From assembly GCF_015706575.1 (NCBI RefSeq), contig NW_024037047.1, forward strand, positions 6,700,632-6,764,631: a stretch of DNA of 64,000 bases, given 5' to 3'. Positions 22,479 through 32,442 of the stretch are shown here, piece by piece. Below the pieces are notes generated by a model. It worked only from the letters and a program-made list of their open reading frames with translations. It had not been told where the DNA came from and did not search any database. Source of the DNA: Patiria miniata (lineage: Eukaryota; Echinodermata; Asteroidea; Valvatida; Asterinidae). Both the position numbers and the translations under genes were made by a program. The stretch's first letter is position 1; each line of letters opens with the position of its first letter.

Positions 22479-23818
22479 GTAAGTGTCATGTGGCGTTGGG
22501 GCTTGATGGAGTTGATGAAGGGGTTCAAAGAACCTCCTGGTGATTAAGTACCATCGGGGGGGAGGGGGGGGGCAGATCAGCCTCGACTCCATGGGCACCT
22601 GCCCTTTCTTTTACTAACCCCTGGCCATGATGAACACGTAAATGACGCTGACTGACTGTTCAGAGCGTACTGCATGCATATTTCGAAGACTGGACGCCCT
22701 TTTTTTTCAAAACTGTGCAATACCTGTACGATATGGATTATGGTAGCCTCGTTTTTCGCCCCCCAAAACATGTGTCTTTAGTTGTAAAAGGACAAAGAGG
22801 TACGTACATTTAATACAAATACTTGCTGAATAACGCAACGTTGAAACCTCATGTTTGAAAGGATTGATTCTTCAAAAAAATAAAATTCAACTTTTTAAGC
22901 ACTGCGTCGCCCGTTAGATACATCGACTGCAGTCCTAATTTAAATGTGACACTTTTTGACACATTTGAATTAGACAATTCCAGGGGTTAAGATCGCACAA
23001 GGCATGATGGGAAACAACATGGCGCAGCAAGATCGTACCCATGGAAACGAGGTTTGGGGCAGATACTACAGTGCAGATGGACTTTCATGACAACTTGTGA
23101 GAGCTCGGGGGGGGGGGGGGGGGAGGGGAGACACTAGTTTGCACATGTGTCACAGGAAGTAAGAAAGACTAACTTATTCTGAGTGTACAAAGCTCGTATC
23201 TTCTTTGCATGAGCAACAGGCATTCGTCATTCATTCATTTGTTCATTCACTTTCATGAGGAGCTGGGCCCCTGTCCCCTATGTCCCCATAGTGTTGGAAA
23301 GCGATGGATCACTCAGACCACCAGTTTCCAGCTCGATGGATGTTTTCAGGGTCATGTTGGAATGAATTGTATGAAGAGGGGCATCAGGATACCAGAAAAT
23401 TACATGACTAGCTGGCTCATTATGGCGGAAAACTATTCATTCGAATTCGTATTTTTAATATTTTAGCTACTGTTCATAATAAATGCAATTAATGAATGCG
23501 CATAATAAATGCAATTTTATTATTATTATTATTAAAACCTGATGACTGGCTAGCGGAAGGCGATGCTGTGTGATGATGGTGAAGATAGGGGGAAAGGCAC
23601 CGTATAGAACAGAGTTAGGGAGATGTTGTTGCCAGGCATTCATATATGGTGGCAATTATATTTCTAATGGGGAAGATCCATAATTATTTTAACAATATCT
23701 CTAACCCTCAAAGGGCCGGGGGGGGGGGGGGGGGGGCGGAATCAAGGCATAACAATTGAATCATGTTCTAAGCCAAAAGACGTGTTACATTGAAAACTGT
23801 GGTTTTATATTTCACCAG
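22479..23818 (+). other. Intron 12: no gene; poly-G runs
   Basis: Pure or near-pure G runs sit at about 22557-22571, 23107-23136 and 23717-23737 on the coding strand, plus a short att repeat near 23520. The rest is unique sequence with no recognisable feature. Confidence 0.7.
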
Positions 23819-24013
23819 TGGAGGGTAGCAACGTGGAGCTGGAACTGACCGGTGTCAACATCTGGGGACGTGCATTGATTGGAGATGAGGTACCAGACAT
23901 TGCTTCCTCTTGCCAACCGTCCGCTCCTGCCGACGTATTTGCCTGGGGCCAGATGATGTTAATACCTAGCACTGGTATCACCCAAACATTGAGGGCACCC
24001 TCCCAGTGCGACG
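23819..24013 (+). CDS. Exon 13: pentraxin/LamG-like domain, C-terminal part
   Basis: The acceptor is tcaccag and the donor is g|gtaagc. The exon is 195 nt, phase 1 to 1. It contains V-N-I-W-G-R-A-L, then I-A-S-S-C and D-V-F-A-W, matching the end of pentraxin-type domains (a short helix, Cys, and a final W). Together with exons 11-12 this makes one domain of about 210 residues. Confidence 0.78.
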
Positions 24014-24436
24014 GTAAGCATGATCAAGGGCGTAGCCAGACCAGTTTGATTGGGGGGGGGGAGGGGGGGAGGTAGTGACAGTAAATTTGCCAGGTAGCCA
24101 GGAATTGTGTTCTGGGCAACTAGACACCATCCGAGTAGTGGAGCCGCCATTCAAATCCAATGATCTTGGACATTATTGGGCAGTAGGTGGCTCTCTTCCT
24201 TGCGGCAAATTTTGCCGATAAACATGATTTTATCCACAGTCATTTAATGTTTGGTTCAAAAGTATAGAAAATAGTGTTCTTTGTTAAAATAAAAACTTGT
24301 GAGTAAAGTAGCAAAGAAAAAATATGAAAAATCTCTGAGCATGATTTCGTGTGCTACAGAAATGCTCGTTGGGAACATTTACAAATCCTGGTTTTGTCGT
24401 CACATTTTGCAATTCATTTTTGTTTAAATGTGACAG

Positions 24437-24667
24437 ATTTTGACGAGTGTTCGAGCAACCCTTGCCAAACTGGCGAGTGTGAGAACCACCTGGGAACGTT
24501 TGTGTGTCGCTGCCCGCCGGGACGGGAGGGAGACCGATGCCAGACCAAGACTGACTACTGTCAGCCAGACTCATGCCTCAACCAAGCCGGGTGCCACAGT
24601 GAGAACTTAGTTTACATGTGTGCTTGCCCAGCTGGTTTTAACGGCACACGCTGCGAGTTGGATATTG
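24437..24667 (+). CDS. Exon 14: EGFs 22 and 23
   Basis: The acceptor is tgacag and the donor is g|gtgagt. The exon is 231 nt, phase 1 to 1. It codes two complete six-Cys EGFs. The first has DFDEC and CSSNPC with a shortened Cys2-Cys3 loop (CQTGEC). Neither has the O-fucose consensus, unlike most of the main array. Confidence 0.88.
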
Positions 24668-24806
24668 GTGAGTAGATTTGGGGTCCAGTTACTTGAGTTA
24701 ATCCCCTGTCCAAGTCTTAAGTCACAAAAAGGCAATCACAACTTATCTTATCGCTAAAAAGACATTACAATAAAAAAAATTGAATAAATACAATTCTTGA
24801 TTTCAG

Positions 24807-24977
24807 TGAATGGTGGTTGGGGATCCTGGACTCCGTTTTCCGATTGCACAAAGTCCTGCGGAGGAGGAAAACTGTTCCGATCCCGTGCCTGCGATAGTCC
24901 ACTGCCGTTGAACGGAGGGCTGGCCTGCCCTGGAGAAGGACGGCAGTTGCAACAGTGCAACACTGGCAAATGCCCAG
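24807..24977 (+). CDS. Exon 15: thrombospondin type-1 repeat
   Basis: The acceptor is tttcag and the donor is g|gtgaga. The exon is 171 nt, phase 1 to 1. It is a single TSP1: W-G-S-W (a C-mannosylation type W-x-x-W), C-T-K-S-C-G-G-G (a C-x-x-[ST]-C O-fucose site), R-S-R-A-C, then Cys near the end as C-N-T-G-K-C. Six Cys in the usual order. High confidence for the domain. Confidence 0.92.
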
Positions 24978-25907
24978 GTGAGAGGTAGTTCTATTCCATC
25001 AGCTAGGTCAAAGTGCAGAATATCTTTTGCAGAACGAAACAGATTTAACATGATGAATTAAAAGTTGTAAAAGATTTGAATTTGCTTTCAACAATGTATG
25101 CTCTGGCTAAGTTGTTCTAATAACAAAAAATTAACGGTGCCGTCATAAAATATTAGAGCGCCCTCTAGTGGCATATTATAGATGATTATAGATGAAAACT
25201 GATGTGACATCATCATAACGTCATCACGTGACATTTGAGGTCATAATTCAAAGCCCCATGAGAATGTAATCACATGCCAATATTTATTATGAACAGAACT
25301 ACACATCCTTAAAGGAAGGAACTTATGCTTGAAACTTTGCAGTCATGCTGTTCTTTTCTTCCCTTTTTTGTGTTTATCTGTTTTGTTTCATTTTGTTGCA
25401 TTTTACTTCATTTGTTGTTTCAATTTAATTGTTGTTTCAATTCAATTCAACAGAACTTCAATTCATTTATTTTTTATTTTTTTGATTGTGTTACTTATTT
25501 TGCTTTGTTTCATACAATTTAAATTTTTTGTTAATTTTGTCTCTTACTGTTTCAGTGTTTCATTGTTCTTTGCTTTGTGGACTCACATGTAGTACTTGTG
25601 CACATAGTGCTTGAAGTCCCGAGCCACAATCCTGGCCAAAATGCTTGGGACATGTCCACACAATGAGCATACCCTCCCCGGTCCCCCGCTACCCAGTCAA
25701 TGTTGTCATCTCGCGCTTGAGCACAGACCACGCAATAAGAGAAAACATTGGCCCGGGGGCCGGGGGGGGGGGGGGCCAGCGAGTTTTGGCCGTGATTGTA
25801 TGCTGGCCCTTCAAGGGCCCCCCCCCAAAAAAGGAGCAAATTTCAAAAAGATTTAAAGATTTCCACTCAATTTTTCCAATCGCTGCCATCTATTTTATTT
25901 TCCGCAG
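24978..25907 (+). other. Intron 15: no gene
   Basis: T-rich low-complexity sequence at about 25360-25560 and a G run at about 25760-25775. No other feature recognised. Confidence 0.6.
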
Positions 25908-26111
25908 CTTGCATCAATCTGAGTCAGCCGATGAGAGGATCACTACATTGCAACCAAACGGAAAACAACAAACACTGCCGCATTGCTTGCAACGCTGGCT
26001 ACAACTTTGACAGGAGTCCTTTGGTGGAGTTCCACTGTGGGCAGAGTACCAACTACGCCTGGAATCACCAGACTATTGATAATCCCTATGCCAAGCTGCC
26101 ATCTTGCATCA
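25908..26111 (+). CDS. Exon 16: CCP/sushi-like module
   Basis: The acceptor is tccgcag and the donor is a|gtgcgt. The exon is 204 nt, phase 1 to 1. It codes about 67 residues with six Cys. The C-R-I-A-C-N-A-G-Y-N-F segment resembles the C-x-x-x-C-x-x-G-Y core of CCP modules, and the end P-S-C-I matches the usual P-x-C. The extra Cys and long last loop make it an atypical CCP. Confidence 0.68.
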
Positions 26112-26944
26112 GTGCGTATTTTATTTTTTTCAGTGACCACTGATTTAAAGTTTCTTAGACTATCTCCCCTTGCTCTTGAACTTAAGTTTAGTTTTTGCAA
26201 ATTTTCTGTTTGCATGTTTTGTTTTCACTGATTTAAAAAAAAAAAAGTTTCATATTGGGGTCTGCAAGCCTCTCAAACAACTGTAACCTGTGGAGACACA
26301 ATGACTTAATTGTCCAACTGGAACCAGATTGCTGGTGCCAAAGCATTCCAGTTGGGACGCCAAAAAAATGGAGGGGGGGGGACAGTCACAAAAATCTGAA
26401 GCCTGTGTATGAGAAATGTAGAATGGTGTATAACCAATACATGTACAAAGACATTGGCTGCACACTATCTACGGCTGTATAAATGCATGTGTGGCGTGTT
26501 TTTGTGTTAAGTATCAATGTTATAATGCTTTCATTGGCCCCAAATTTTATGAATCTTAAACAGCAAAGAAAATAAGCATAATTCATCTACTTGCAGATAA
26601 AGTGTTCGGGGATATGACTCATATCTTGTGTAGAACTACCTTGACTGTTTCGTTATAAGCGGTAAAAATGGACATGAAATCAAATTGTTAGCTTTGATGC
26701 GTTCTGCTTAAGATGGGTTGATGAAATTGGTCTGAGGACCCGTCTTAGCTAAGATCGATCTTAGAGCGAGGACTCGTCTTAATTCCTACGACGAGTTGCA
26801 AGATATGACGAGTCTCGTGAAATCGGCCCCATCCAGGAAATAAAATGTTTGCCTTTTAAGTTGATGATATTCTGCATGGATTTATTCATAATGAAATAAT
26901 TTTGGGTTTTTTCCCCCCTTGTTTTTGAACTTACACTTTCACAG
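26112..26944 (+). other. Intron 16: probable decayed MITE
   Basis: The segment 26695-26830 has repeated gtcttagctaagatc/gatcttag motifs in opposite orientation and agtctcgtgaaatcgg at one side, typical of a small decayed MITE. The remainder shows nothing I recognise. Confidence 0.35.
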
Positions 26945-27111
26945 AGGCAGTAAATCGCATTGGGACGGCCGCACAAATCGGATTCACTGTGCCGCAAGTT
27001 TCCTGCACTTCAGAGGACCAAAAAGTCAGCATTATGCGGAGCGTTAGGCAGAGTCAAGCATTGACAAGCGTGGACTGTTTGAGGGACAGCTCTTGCACTT
27101 CTACAGTTTCG
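26945..27111 (+). CDS. Exon 17: unrecognised extracellular module, part 1
   Basis: The acceptor is tttcacag and the donor is gtgagt. The exon is 167 nt, phase 1 to 0. The sequence alternates hydrophobic and polar residues (I-G-F-T-V, V-S-I-M) with Cys at V-S-C, V-D-C and S-S-C. I do not recognise the domain. The frame is fixed by exon 16 (Lys across the junction) and exon 18 (phase 0). Confidence 0.7.
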
Positions 27112-27399
27112 GTGAGTTTTTGTGAATAGTGTGTGCGTGAGAATGGTGATATATAGTTCTATAGACGTATATCCCAGCACATGACCAGAGGGGGCTGCAC
27201 CTGGCGCACCTCCCCACCCCCTCCCTATTTTTCACCTTTTCAACCCGTGTGCCAGAACCTGTATCATGCAGTGGCTTGGAAAAGTGTAGTGACACGACAA
27301 CAACCACCTTCTCTAAAAAAAAATAGGAGGTGTATCTTGTCTCTTTTCCTTGTTTCTGCTGTAAAAGTAAAGGAGAGTGACCATCTCTCTTTTGAAGCG

Positions 27400-27625
27400 A
27401 TTGGGCCAGACTGGAGTCCATGAAATGCTGCTGTGGGGGGATCGCCACACCTCCTCCACAGCGGGTCTGTAACCATCCCAGCATTGAATAATGCCGGTAC
27501 CCATTGAACACCTGGGTTGAGACGAGTAATTGAGGTAAAGCACCTTACTGCAGGCCACGGCGGGGCTCGAACCCACAATCTCACGATGATCCTGTGCTCC
27601 ACTGCTATACCACACGTGCCCCATG
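27400..27625 (-). repeat. tRNA-derived SINE, reversed
   Basis: Read on the minus strand it has ggtatagcagtggagc, a B-box-like tgggttcgagccccgcc and a downstream tgggtaccggcatt segment. It is a tRNA-type SINE different from family 1, in intron 17. Confidence 0.6.
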
Positions 27626-27844
27626 TAAACTGGTTATTTAATCACTTCAAAAACAGAAATTTTCATCCACATGAGCAAATACATGTAGACTAGTTATTTG
27701 ATTTGTTTCTGAAAATGTATCAAAACAAATATCTCTAAAGGCCTCAGAAAGGTCTCAACTACAAAATGTGTGCGTTGTCGTCTCAAATCTTTAAGAAAAT
27801 AATCTACAGGTCTCATTGGTATGTTTGTTTGTTTCTCTTTCCAG

Positions 27845-27968
27845 GTCGTCAACTGTGGGACTGGTGGGGGTCGTGCCGCAAGACAGTCTGAGTCGAGTAA
27901 CGTCAAGATTAAAGTCACTTTCTTTACCAACACAACAGCTGGGAACACCACTGGATTGACTGAGGAAG
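27845..27968 (+). CDS. Exon 18: unrecognised extracellular module, part 2
   Basis: The acceptor is tttccag and the donor is g|gtggga, a weak donor. The exon is 124 nt, phase 0 to 1. It codes V-V-N-C-G-T-G-G-G, then a likely beta strand (V-K-I-K-V-T-F-F), then an N-T-T-A-G-N-T-T stretch with two N-glycosylation sequons. Confidence 0.68.
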
Positions 27969-28049
27969 GTGGGATTTTCGTGTTTTAATTTCCCCTTGTC
28001 TGTATGACTTCTTGTTTTTGTTGCGGTACCTACAGCTACGTCATATTCA

Positions 28050-28145
28050 AACCACAGCCAACTGACTCTGGCAAGCTCTGTACTGTGGTCGAGTGGTAAA
28101 ACATCTGCACTAGAAAGCAGGAGATCGGTAGTTCGAGTCCCACCA
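28050..28145 (+). repeat. SINE family 1, truncated
   Basis: It has the head aaaccacagccaactg, A box gtggtcgagtggtaaaac, tgcactagaaagcagg and B box agttcgagtcccacc. It stops where a cagtggcgtaag G-run repeat begins (28144-28290), suggesting that a hAT-like insertion cut it. Confidence 0.65.
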
Positions 28146-28352
28146 GTGGCGTAAGTAGGGTTGAGCTGTTAAGGGGACACCTGATGGGGGTATACCAGTT
28201 TTTCAAGGGGGCACGGAGGGCAACATTCATATTGTTTGTGTGCAATTCAAAATTTCAAATGGGGCCACTTGGGGGGGGGGGGAGAGGACCTTCGCAGCCT
28301 CAATTCCATGATTTTCTAAAGTTTCTCTGCTTTTTCCCTTTCTTTTCTGTAG

Positions 28353-28529
28353 CTGAAGACAATGACGTTGTCAGGCAGGCCGGTGAGCTGTTGATGGAGC
28401 TCATACAATCTGGAGACTTCATGATAACCACGGATGGCGGGGTCGTGCGGCCAGACCCGGCAACATTGGTGGAGGATGGGTGGGACTTGTGTCCGGACGG
28501 AACAGTGGAGAGCCCGGGCGGATTTTGTG
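28353..28529 (+). CDS. Exon 19: unrecognised module, part 3, and start of Cys-rich stalk
   Basis: The acceptor is ttctgtag and the donor is g|gtaagt. The exon is 177 nt, phase 1 to 1. It codes an amphipathic helix-like stretch (A-G-E-L-L-M-E-L-I), a strand (F-M-I-T-T-D), then C-P-D-G-T and G-G-F-C, which lead into the GCC2/GCC3 repeats of exons 20-21. Confidence 0.72.
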
Positions 28530-28584
28530 GTAAGTATGGAGATTTGAAGGTTTGCATGGTGGAAAGATACTAATACAAGATAAG

Positions 28585-28925
28585 CTTGCGACTGCACCAT
28601 GTGAATAAATCTCTCAGTTTTGTGAGTATGTGTGGTTCTAAAAAGAACAGGAGGAACTCAATGTTTCGATACGCTCCAGTAATCATCCAGCATCCCTCAG
28701 TTAACTTGCATCCTTCTCAGCGTCATCAGTTTCGAGCTTCACCAGTTTGCATCCTTCTCACGCCTCACTGCACCCATCCATATAACATTGCATCATCGTT
28801 GGAATCCCTCATTCTTCTGATGACGGTCAGAGCATACTGTTGGAAATGTTGAGTCCCTCCGGTTCTTTTCAGAACCACACATACTCACAAAAGAGATTTA
28901 TTCACATGGTGCTACCGCAAACCTA
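28585..28925. mobile_element. Fold-back element with ~80-bp arms
   Basis: The left arm (gcaccatgtgaataaatctc and gtgagtatgtgtggttct) is mirrored on the right (agaaccacacatactcac and gagatttattcacatggtgc). The loop is about 170 bp. It lies in intron 19. The following 28960-29090 is a degenerate gacttggactc repeat. Confidence 0.75.
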
Positions 28926-29424
28926 TCTGTCTTATGTGGACATGGCAGTGTTGTTTGGCTCGAGTCTGCGACTTGGACTTTGAGTCCGTCTTGAATCACA
29001 ATTTCGGTGACTTGGACTCGACTCGAGTCACATCGGAAAAAGACTTGGACTCAAACTTGGACTGGACCATTGTAACTTGGTCTCGACACTTGTGAGCATT
29101 AATTTTCTGCCGACGGTTCCATCACGGCGCAAGCAAATCGTGAGTTGAACTGAGGACACTGTAAGCTTTGCCCACTGCACACGTGGGCAGCCAACACGTG
29201 CACCTCTCCAATGCAATACTGCCTGTTGCAGTCGCGTGCCTCATACGTGCGTGCAAGCAATATTTCAGACTTTTGTGCATGCATGTCAGATACAATAGTC
29301 AAGGCTGCGATTGGTTGCAACATTGGGTGGGGCTAAGTGGATTTGTCTATTGAACTTATAGCTCTTTAATACTGAACTTATTACAGCTTATTTTATATGA
29401 TCCCTGATGTATTTTCCCCCATAG

Positions 29425-29601
29425 TTCACTGTGGACCGGGAACCTTTCTGACCACAAGCATTGTCCAGGAATTGGACCTGGAATGCCGGCCGTGCCCGAC
29501 TAACACCTACCAGGACCAGGAGAAACAGACGGAATGCAAGGCGTGTCCCAACGGAATGGTTACCAATGGCAAAGGGGCATGCAACCTCACTGAGTGCTAC
29601 G
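29425..29601 (+). CDS. Exon 20: GCC2/GCC3 (ephrin-receptor-like) repeat 1
   Basis: The acceptor is cccatag and the donor is g|gtgagt. The exon is 177 nt, phase 1 to 1. It shows H-C-G-P-G-T-F, then C-R-P-C-P-T-N-T-Y-Q-D-Q, then C-K-A-C-P-N-G-M, the characteristic C-x-x-C-P-x-G-T/TY spacing found in SVEP1, SCUBE and ephrin receptors. It ends C-N-L-T-E-C with an N-glycosylation sequon. Confidence 0.85.
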
Positions 29602-30160
29602 GTGAGTCCTGGGCCCAGTCTGGCACAGTTGCTACAAGCAGGAAATTTGTTTAGCAAATATGAATACATGTCGAGTAGAAATCAGGCTTTCAAGTGTCCC
29701 TACTTTCCCTGTTTTTTCTAGTTTGCTCCTACTTTTCCTATTTCTTTCTTGAAGGTCTTACAGAATTTTCTTCTTTTTTTTTGTTCCTCAACTCCAAAAA
29801 ATGAAATCTCATCGAATATTTTCCACACACCTGTTGAGCAATGGTATTATGGGGACCCAAGACACTATATGGAGGTAGCAGAAAGTCCCCATAACTTGGT
29901 CATAATTTACCTAACAATAACAAATCTTTCCCATAACGCGGTGACGGCCCACCTATCTTTGCCTACTACAATGGCGACGCTGACTTTCCAGTACCCCGAT
30001 GTTAAGGGCGGGTCATGTGTGTCATTGAGAGTCCTCCAATTAGGTACGATACTTTTCAAAAACAGTGTGACATATCATATGACACAATCTCGGCCAATCA
30101 AGAGTCAGAATCCATGGATGAGTTTAATTAACAATGTATGCTATTTTTATCCATATCCAG
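29602..30160 (+). other. Intron 20: no feature recognised
   Basis: A frame stays open through much of this intron and runs into exon 21, but it lacks domain features and is explained by exon 21 itself. No repeat or RNA gene seen. Confidence 0.5.
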
Positions 30161-30334
30161 TGCAATGCACCGAGGGCACCTATTACGAGAGGAGTGATGT
30201 CATTGGTGAAAATCAGTGCGAGCCCTGCCCGATAAATACGTACAATCCTACGAAAGGCATGGACTACTGTGTGTCATGCCCGGAGGGTATGGTTACCGAT
30301 GGGATGGGCGCCAGCCATGAGACAGAGTGTCATG
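30161..30334 (+). CDS. Exon 21: GCC2/GCC3 repeat 2
   Basis: The acceptor is atatccag and the donor is g|gtaagt. The exon is 174 nt, phase 1 to 1. It is a second repeat of the same kind (Q-C-T-E-G-T-Y-Y, C-E-P-C-P-I-N-T-Y, C-V-S-C-P-E-G-M-V). It is clearly related to exon 20 in length, phase and Cys spacing, so the pair arose by exon duplication. Confidence 0.85.
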
Positions 30335-30459
30335 GTAAGTTGTAAGGGGTTGGGAAATGGAGTATAGAGTATCAATAATTGTTTTTAACGCCTGAAGGGT
30401 GCTATTGTACTCAAGGCAGTGGAAATTATGTCTATTATCAAAGACAAGGTAAGTTTTAT

Positions 30460-30760
30460 GAGACCCATTATGTAGCACCTTATAAGGGTTTACAAGGTGC
30501 TGCAGCGCATATTGCAGCCACTGCCAGAAACACTGCGGCAAACCCCTTCTTTTAGCAATAAGTGTAACTCGGTTCTCTAAATGTGAATTACACAACACAA
30601 GCACCATGTTCCCACAGTCAGGATTCAAACCCATAATGTACCACGGCACACTGAGTCGAACCCCGTAACCATTGGACCACAGCACCCCACTCTGAATTTC
30701 TGAATGAAATTTAAAGGAACATAATGTCCTGTAACAAATAACATTGCTCGTTTGCATTTG
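30460..30760 (-). repeat. tRNA-derived SINE, reversed
   Basis: The minus strand reads ggtgctgtggtccaatggtt and ggttcgactcag. Its 3' part (ggacattatgttcctttaaa) recurs at about 31323-31345 in the next intron. Confidence 0.5.
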
Positions 30761-31063
30761 CAGGCCTTTGTACAGTTATGGTTTTCAATAACACGCTTCA
30801 GTTCAGAAGGTTTTGAGCGAGATTCTATAAAGCGCGTAGCCCGCATTGTATATGGGGTTAATGTGCATGTAATTTTTTTCAGACTAGACACGTGGTTGTT
30901 CTTAACCAATTGTATTACATTGTATTTATTCCCTTGTGAATCCATAAAACCACTGGCCTATTTGGGTGGTACAGAGCCAGGGAAAATTAGGTTAATTGTT
31001 AACTGAGTAATAAAATATAATTACTGGACGGATTCATTTAAATTTTTTTATTGATATTTTCAG

Positions 31064-31205
31064 AGCCTTGGATGTCCACAGCTTCTGCCACGACGCCTGT
31101 TGAAACTCCTTCCCCGGGCTTAGACATTGGGTTGTTAGCTGGCGTCATAGTGGGCGCTGTTCTTCTCATCATAATCTTAGTGGTTTGCACTGTCATTGTT
31201 TGCCG
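31064..31205 (+). CDS. Exon 22: stalk and transmembrane helix
   Basis: The acceptor is ttttcag and the donor is cg|gtaagt. The exon is 142 nt, phase 1 to 2. A Ser/Thr/Pro stalk is followed by about 23 hydrophobic residues beginning I-G-L-L-A-G-V-I-V-G and ending C-T-V-I-V-C, then Arg as a stop-transfer residue. This makes the product a type I membrane protein. The exon lies inside the left arm of the inverted duplication; its paralogue is at 55776-55910 on the minus strand. Confidence 0.85.
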
Positions 31206-31535
31206 GTAAGTTTCTTGGCTACTTGTACACGGAGCCCATGTGTACTGGATTCTTTTACATGCATTACACAACACATGGGACCTAGGGCTTGCAAATATGC
31301 AAACAAGCAATTTTATTTGTTGCAGGACATTATGTTCCTTTAAATTTCGTTCAGAAATTCAAAGTTTTGAAAAATGCATAGGCTTATATACCAACTTTAA
31401 AATACTGGTGTCAATGTTTTTACCTTTTTATGTATACTCTGTCTAGATCCTCTCCCCCAATTTATCAAAGGTATTCAAGCGATTTTTAAGGGGTGGCTGT
31501 TTCGTTGAAGTCCAAGACTTTTTCATAGACGGCAG

Positions 31536-31806
31536 CAAGGGAGGATCCAGGGGGGCCAAAGGGGGCATAGCCCCCCCCCCCAACCAATTTTTGTTTTTTT
31601 ATGTGACATTGCAATAAAGGCAGGCAATGAGTACACCACCATCTTTTCCTCAAAAAAAAACATCGGCTAAAGTGGTCAGAAATTGCCTCAGATCGCACCA
31701 CAGAGCATCTAGAATCCAAAAAACGCCGTAAGTTTTTTGACCCACTTTTTGGGGGGACCAAATTTGTTTTGGCCCTCCCAAAATTGTGTTCTGGATCTGC
31801 CCTTGG
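31536..31806. mobile_element. hAT-like MITE in the left arm
   Basis: The ends are caagggaggatccag and ctggatctgcccttg. The 8-mer gacggcag occurs at 31528-31535 and 31807-31814. The right arm has a single ctgccgtc (55624-55631) at the matching place and no insert, so this is a clean insertion with an 8-bp duplication. Confidence 0.9.
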
Positions 31807-31904
31807 ACGGCAGGTTTAGATGGGCAGTTTGCAGTCAATATACGGAAAGACACGAAGGCCTGATGAGACAGTGAATCAGGATATGCAATATTGAGTGAAG
31901 ACCA

Positions 31905-32245
31905 TGGGTGCACGAGGGGGGGGGGCCAAGGGGGCACTTGCCCCCCCCCCCCGGAAAAGCAAAAAAAAAAAAAAAAAAAAAGAGGAAGGGAAAAAAAGAG
32001 AGAAAAAAAGAAAGAAAAATAGATGCAAAGTCAAAGTGGTGTAAATGTAATGGGGTGGGGGGGGCGTGGTCATTGGCGTAGCCAGGAATTTTTTAGTGGG
32101 GGGGTGCGGGGGGGGGGGGGGGGGCCTGGAACATTTCATGTGGGGGCGTCATGTAGATCAATGATAATTTTTTTTAGAAACTCAAAATCTCAGTGGGGGG
32201 GGGGGGGGTGACTGGGGGGGCGACAAGGTTTTAAGGGGGCTGTCC
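31905..32245 (+). mobile_element. G-run repeat, hAT-like MITE remains
   Basis: It contains G/C runs, an A-rich stretch (about 31960-32020) and from 32069 the ggcgtagccaggaatttt terminus. It is absent from the right arm, where other sequence occupies the place. Boundaries are approximate. Confidence 0.5.
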
Positions 32246-32357
32246 CCCCCCCCAATCCCAAACCATTCCCCTCACACCCACCCTTGTTTGCTGTGCAAAT
32301 TCCAACACACTTAAAATTAACATTTCTTTATGTCTTTACTTCAATTGTGATTTCTAG

Positions 32358-32442
32358 CTGTGCGGGGCACAGGTCCAAACCATCTCAGAGACAGCCGTGC
32401 CAAGCAGCAAACGATCATGAGCTTAAACTGAGAGATAAGTAA
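32358..32442 (+). CDS. Exon 23: cytoplasmic tail and stop
   Basis: The acceptor is tttctag and the stop TAA is at 32440-32442. It codes a short polar, basic tail of about 28 residues with no obvious signalling motif. The paralogue at 55026-55131 (minus) has the same acceptor and an open frame but a diverged, longer tail. An AATAAA at 33281-33286 could be the polyadenylation signal, but it is not conserved in the other arm. Confidence 0.75.

Larger units (their letters stand above)
70..32442 (+). other. Gene locus: EGF/pentraxin/TSP1/CCP type I membrane protein (3' part, 23 exons)
   Basis: Twenty-three exons were placed by GT-AG borders and reading phase; every junction keeps the frame, giving about 1,557 residues before the stop at 32440-32442. 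Order: EGF x21, pentraxin/LamG-like (exons 11-13), EGF x2 (14), TSP1 (15), CCP-like (16), unrecognised module (17-19), GCC2/GCC3 repeats (19-21), stalk plus transmembrane helix (22), tail (23). Most junctions are phase 1, typical of shuffled extracellular modules. By my count 13 EGFs carry the C-x-S-x-P-C O-glucose consensus and 12 the C-x4-[ST]-C O-fucose consensus, as in Notch-type EGFs. The protein should sit at the cell surface as an adhesion or matrix receptor. The architecture resembles SVEP1 or fibropellin, but neither identity is certain. The first exons, signal peptide and promoter are outside the window. Confidence 0.85.

Noticed and set aside
29749..30345. 198-codon frame ending in exon 21
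   Set aside because: Only 30161-30334 fits the gene; the upstream part is intron and a good acceptor precedes 30161.
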